This document shows positions 61,474-64,000 of a DNA stretch of 64,000 nt, one piece after another. The DNA is taken from assembly GCF_009720385.1 (NCBI RefSeq), contig NZ_WARX01000035.1, positions 1 through 64,000 on the forward strand. Direction: 5' to 3'. The stretch comes from Catellatospora vulcania (GTDB taxonomy: Bacteria > Actinomycetota > Actinomycetes > Mycobacteriales > Micromonosporaceae). Positions within the stretch are counted from its first letter, which is position 1, and every line of letters starts with the position of its first letter. The notes beneath the pieces were generated by a model that did not search any database, had not been told where the DNA came from, and saw only the letters and a list, made by a program, of their open reading frames with translations. Made by a program: the position numbers and the translations under genes.

Positions 61474-62760
61474 ATGACGGGACGGCGCAGACGCGCAGCC
61501 GCGACACCGCAGCATGCCGAGGGCTTCGCCGACGGCCCGCACGACGACGGGTTCGACCACGGGGCACCTGACGACGGGTTCGAAGACGGGTTCGACGACG
61601 GGGCACCTGACGACGGGTTCGGCGACAGCGATCACGACCAGGACGACCGGCACGGCGGCGACCAGGATCACCACGGGTCCGGGGAGTCGAGCGGCGACCG
61701 GGGCAGCCGGACGGCGGGTGGCGAAGGCGGCGGATGGCGCGGGTTCCCGGTGGCCAAGCCCCGGCTGCCCGCCGACGGCATCCAGGCCCGCAGCCGGCGC
61801 GGCGACGTCGCCACCACCTGGTGGTCGCGGCGCTTCCTGGCGGCGATCGAGTCGCCGGAGACGGCGAGCCGGCTGGCCCGCGGCAAGTCGTACGCGCGGT
61901 CGGGCCAGGTGCTGTCGCTCACGATCGCGCCCGGGGCCGTGTCCGCGACGGTGCAGGGGTCACGGCTCCAGCCGTACGCGGTGACCGTCGCCGCGCCGCC
62001 TTTCACGCCCGCGCAGTGCGGTCGCGTGGTAGCCGCGCTGGCGCAGCAGGCGGTGTTCAGCGCGGAGCTGCTGGCCGGGCGGATGCCCGAGGACATCGAG
62101 CAGGTGCTGTCCCCGCTGGGCCTGTCGCTGTTCCCGTCCGCGCACCAGCTGGACCTGGAGTGTTCCTGCCCGGACTGGGGCAACCCCTGCAAGCACGCCG
62201 CCGCGGTCTGCTTCCTGCTGGCCGAGCAGTTCGACGCCGACCCGTTCACGATCCTGCACTGGCGCGGCCTGCCCCGGGCCGGGCTGCTGGACGACCTGCG
62301 GACGCACCGGGCCGAGCAGGCAGGCGACACCGGCGCTGCCGAGGTCTACGAACCGGACGAGCTGCGCGGCTTCTGGGCCGGTGGGCCGCTGCCCCCGCCG
62401 CCGCCCGCCGATCCCGACGCGGCGTCCCGGCTGCTGGCCCGGCTGGGGCCGGTGGGCATCGTTATCGGCGGCATGGACTTCGCGAAAGCCCTGGCGCCGG
62501 CGTACGAGGCCATGGTGCGGCACCGACCGGACCCGCCGCTGCCGACCGGCGACCCCACCGGGCCTTCCCCGCAGCGGCCGGACCCGCCCGTCGCGCTGCC
62601 GCCGGACGCGCTGCCGCCGGACGGGACGGACGGCAGCCGTGAGCTGCCCGGCGCGGCCGAGGTGCGCGCCTGGGCCCGGGACAACGGCATCGAGGTCAAC
62701 GCGCGCGGCCGCCTCCGCACCGACGTGGTGCAGGCCTACCGCGACGCGCACGGCGGCTGA
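61474..62760 (+). CDS. SWIM zinc-finger protein with Lsr2-like C-terminal domain
   Basis: 428 residues. An acidic, repeated N-terminus (DDGFDDGAPDDGF) precedes a region with WWSRRFLAAIE, then a SWIM zinc finger (CSCPDWGNPCKHAAAV) near residue 230. After a Pro-rich linker, the last 35 residues (VRAWARDNGIEVNARGRLRTDVVQAY) match the DNA-binding domain of Lsr2 including an RGR-type AT-hook. SWIM proteins next to SNF2 are common in actinobacteria; the Lsr2-like tail would direct the pair to DNA, probably A/T-rich sequence. ATG 61474 follows GGAGGGGG. Confidence 0.9.
   Translation: MTGRRRRAAATPQHAEGFADGPHDDGFDHGAPDDGFEDGFDDGAPDDGFGDSDHDQDDRHGGDQDHHGSGESSGDRGSRTAGGEGGGWRGFPVAKPRLPADGIQARSRRGDVATTWWSRRFLAAIESPETASRLARGKSYARSGQVLSLTIAPGAVSATVQGSRLQPYAVTVAAPPFTPAQCGRVVAALAQQAVFSAELLAGRMPEDIEQVLSPLGLSLFPSAHQLDLECSCPDWGNPCKHAAAVCFLLAEQFDADPFTILHWRGLPRAGLLDDLRTHRAEQAGDTGAAEVYEPDELRGFWAGGPLPPPPPADPDAASRLLARLGPVGIVIGGMDFAKALAPAYEAMVRHRPDPPLPTGDPTGPSPQRPDPPVALPPDALPPDGTDGSRELPGAAEVRAWARDNGIEVNARGRLRTDVVQAYRDAHGG
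61543..61621 (+). repeat. 39-bp tandem repeat, two copies
   Basis: GGGGCACCTGACGACGGGTT recurs exactly 39 bp apart (61561 and 61600), encoding a 13-residue acidic repeat. Copy number may vary between strains. Confidence 0.8.
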
Positions 62761-62819
62761 CCCACGGCTGTCGCGGCGGGCGAGCGGGAGCGGTGTGCGC
62801 CGGCCGGTGGGGAGGATGT

Positions 62820-63956
62820 TCAGCGGCCCAGCGGGCCCGCGCGGTGGATGGGGCCGTCCACGTCGGACAGCACCGCACCGGTGCCGCCCCAGTGCAGCGC
62901 CACGATCTCGGCGGCGATGCTGACCGCGGTCTCCTCCGGGGTGCGCGCGCCCAGGTCCAGGCCGATCGGCGAGCGCAGCCGGCCCAGCTCGGACTCGGTC
63001 AGGCCCTCCTCGCGCAGCCGGGCCAGCCGATCGGAGTGGGTGCGGCGGGAACCCATCGCGCCGACGTACGCCACGGGCAGCCGCAGGGCCAGCTCCAGCA
63101 GTGGCACGTCGAACTTCGGGTCGTGGGTGAGCACGCACAGCACGGTGCGCCCGTCGACGCGCCCCGCGTCGACCTCGCCCTCCAGGTAGCGGTGCGGCCA
63201 TTCGACGACGACGTCGTCGGCGGACGGGAAGCGCTTAGGGGTCGCGAACACGGCGCGGGCGTCGCAGACCGTCACGTGGTAGCCCAGGAACGAGCCGATG
63301 CGGGCCACCGCGGCGGCGAAGTCGATCGCCCCGAACACGATCATCCGGGCGGGCGGGGCGTACGAGTTGACGAACACGGCCAGCTCGTCGCCGCGGCGCT
63401 CGCCGTCGGGGCCGTAGTGCAGCATGCCGGTGCGCCCGGCGGCCAGCAGCCCGCGGGCGTCGTCGGCGACGGCGGCGTCGAGCCGGGCGGAGCCGAACGA
63501 GCCGCTGGCGCCGCCCTCCTCGATGATCAGCCGCTGCCCGTGGCGGGGCGAGTCGGCGGGCGCGATGCAGGTCGCCACGGCCACCGGGCGGCCCGCCCGG
63601 ACCGCCGCCACGACTTCGCCGAGCTGCGGGAACGTCTCGCGTGACACCTGCTCGACGAACACCTCGATGATGCCGCCGCAGGTCAGGCCGATGGCGTACG
63701 CGTCGTCGTCGCTGACGCCGTAGCGCTGCAGCACCGGCCGCGCCCCCGGGTCCGCGGCGACGTCGGTGGCCAGCTCGTACACGGCCCCCTCGACGCAGCC
63801 GCCGGACACGCTGCCGACGGCCTCCCCACCCGGTGCGACGAGCATCGACGCGCCGGGCCGCCGGGGCGCGGACTGCCAGGTCCGCACGACGGTCGCCACG
63901 CCGGACACGCCACCGGCGGCCCAGGCCCGGAACAGGTCGTCGAGCACGTCACGCAC
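62820..63956 (-). CDS. XdhC-family molybdenum-enzyme maturation factor
   Basis: 378 residues. The N-terminal XdhC/CoxI domain (SGVATVVRTWQSAPRRPGASMLV, SVSGGCVEGAVYE, GLTCGGIIEVFVE) and C-terminal Rossmann-like domain (DPKFDVPLLELAL, VGAMGSRRTHSDRL) are intact. XdhC delivers sulfurated molybdenum cofactor to xanthine dehydrogenase-type enzymes. The upstream gene's stop overlaps this start by 8 bp, so it belongs to an operon that continues past the window edge. Confidence 0.92.
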   Translation of the reverse strand: MRDVLDDLFRAWAAGGVSGVATVVRTWQSAPRRPGASMLVAPGGEAVGSVSGGCVEGAVYELATDVAADPGARPVLQRYGVSDDDAYAIGLTCGGIIEVFVEQVSRETFPQLGEVVAAVRAGRPVAVATCIAPADSPRHGQRLIIEEGGASGSFGSARLDAAVADDARGLLAAGRTGMLHYGPDGERRGDELAVFVNSYAPPARMIVFGAIDFAAAVARIGSFLGYHVTVCDARAVFATPKRFPSADDVVVEWPHRYLEGEVDAGRVDGRTVLCVLTHDPKFDVPLLELALRLPVAYVGAMGSRRTHSDRLARLREEGLTESELGRLRSPIGLDLGARTPEETAVSIAAEIVALHWGGTGAVLSDVDGPIHRAGPLGR

Positions 63957-64000
63957 GGGGCACGTCCAGGTCCGCGCCGTCGGAGACGTCGTCGCAGGGC
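63949..64000 (-). CDS. C-terminal end of an upstream gene (partial)
   Basis: The last 16 codons of a minus-strand frame (ending DLDVPRA) overlap the XdhC start by 8 bp. Context suggests a xanthine dehydrogenase subunit, but the fragment is too short to tell. Confidence 0.45.
   Translation of the reverse strand, partial: PCDDVSDGADLDVPRA

Overview
The window comes from a high-G+C actinomycete. Evidence: strong C/G third-position bias, a mycothiol ligase gene (mshC), an F420-type LLM oxidoreductase, DUF3090 and SCO1664-type genes, and at least eight genes starting 6-7 nt after a TANNNT box (leaderless promoters). A member of the Micromonosporaceae is my best guess; species cannot be fixed from sequence alone. 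I saw no rRNA, tRNA, CRISPR array, integrase or transposase.

Layout. 0-6.5 kb: a glucan-utilisation locus with a partial sugar-ABC binding protein, a GH16 glucanase with three discoidin modules, a DUF1996 protein with a fourth such module, and a LacI repressor; one 12-mer operator sits upstream of three of these genes. 6.6-16.6 kb: mixed genes, including a divergent TetR/GNAT pair and a 1636-residue pseudokinase-like/STAND ATPase/GAF/GGDEF protein. 16.8-22.8 kb: a nitrogen-scavenging operon (allophanate hydrolase, GntR, biuret hydrolase, a second triuret-hydrolase-like enzyme, NCS2 permease, AtzH-like protein). 22.8-27.5 kb: an HSP90-family gene overlapping a large helical-repeat gene. 27.6-33.7 kb: aminotransferase, DinB, the pntAB transhydrogenase and an EamA exporter. 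33.8-37.1 kb: a reductive pyrimidine-degradation operon whose dihydropyrimidinase carries a patch of foreign codon usage.

38.9-51 kb is an accessory island with visibly more A/T. It is a defence locus: one minus-strand operon encodes a C5-cytosine methyltransferase, a Vsr endonuclease, a small unknown ORF, a MutL/MORC-like GHKL ATPase, a DUF4420 PD-(D/E)XK protein and a Z1 helicase-like ATPase. The last three are joined by 4-bp start/stop overlaps. It is flanked by an HNH nuclease, a GIY-YIG nuclease and a probable modification-dependent restriction enzyme (AspBHI-like N-terminus plus HNH). The architecture matches published MutL/Z1 restriction-type systems (Mza-like) but lacks the AIPR partner, so this is my main candidate for an under-described system.

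51.2-64 kb returns to core sequence: PAC2, a HutC-type GntR, mshC, DUF3090 and SCO1664 genes, an RCC1-repeat protein, an SNF2 helicase paired with a SWIM/Lsr2-domain protein, and xdhC. XdhC (xanthine dehydrogenase maturation), the biuret/triuret genes and the pyrimidine operon together suggest a capacity to recover nitrogen from nucleobases and their breakdown products.
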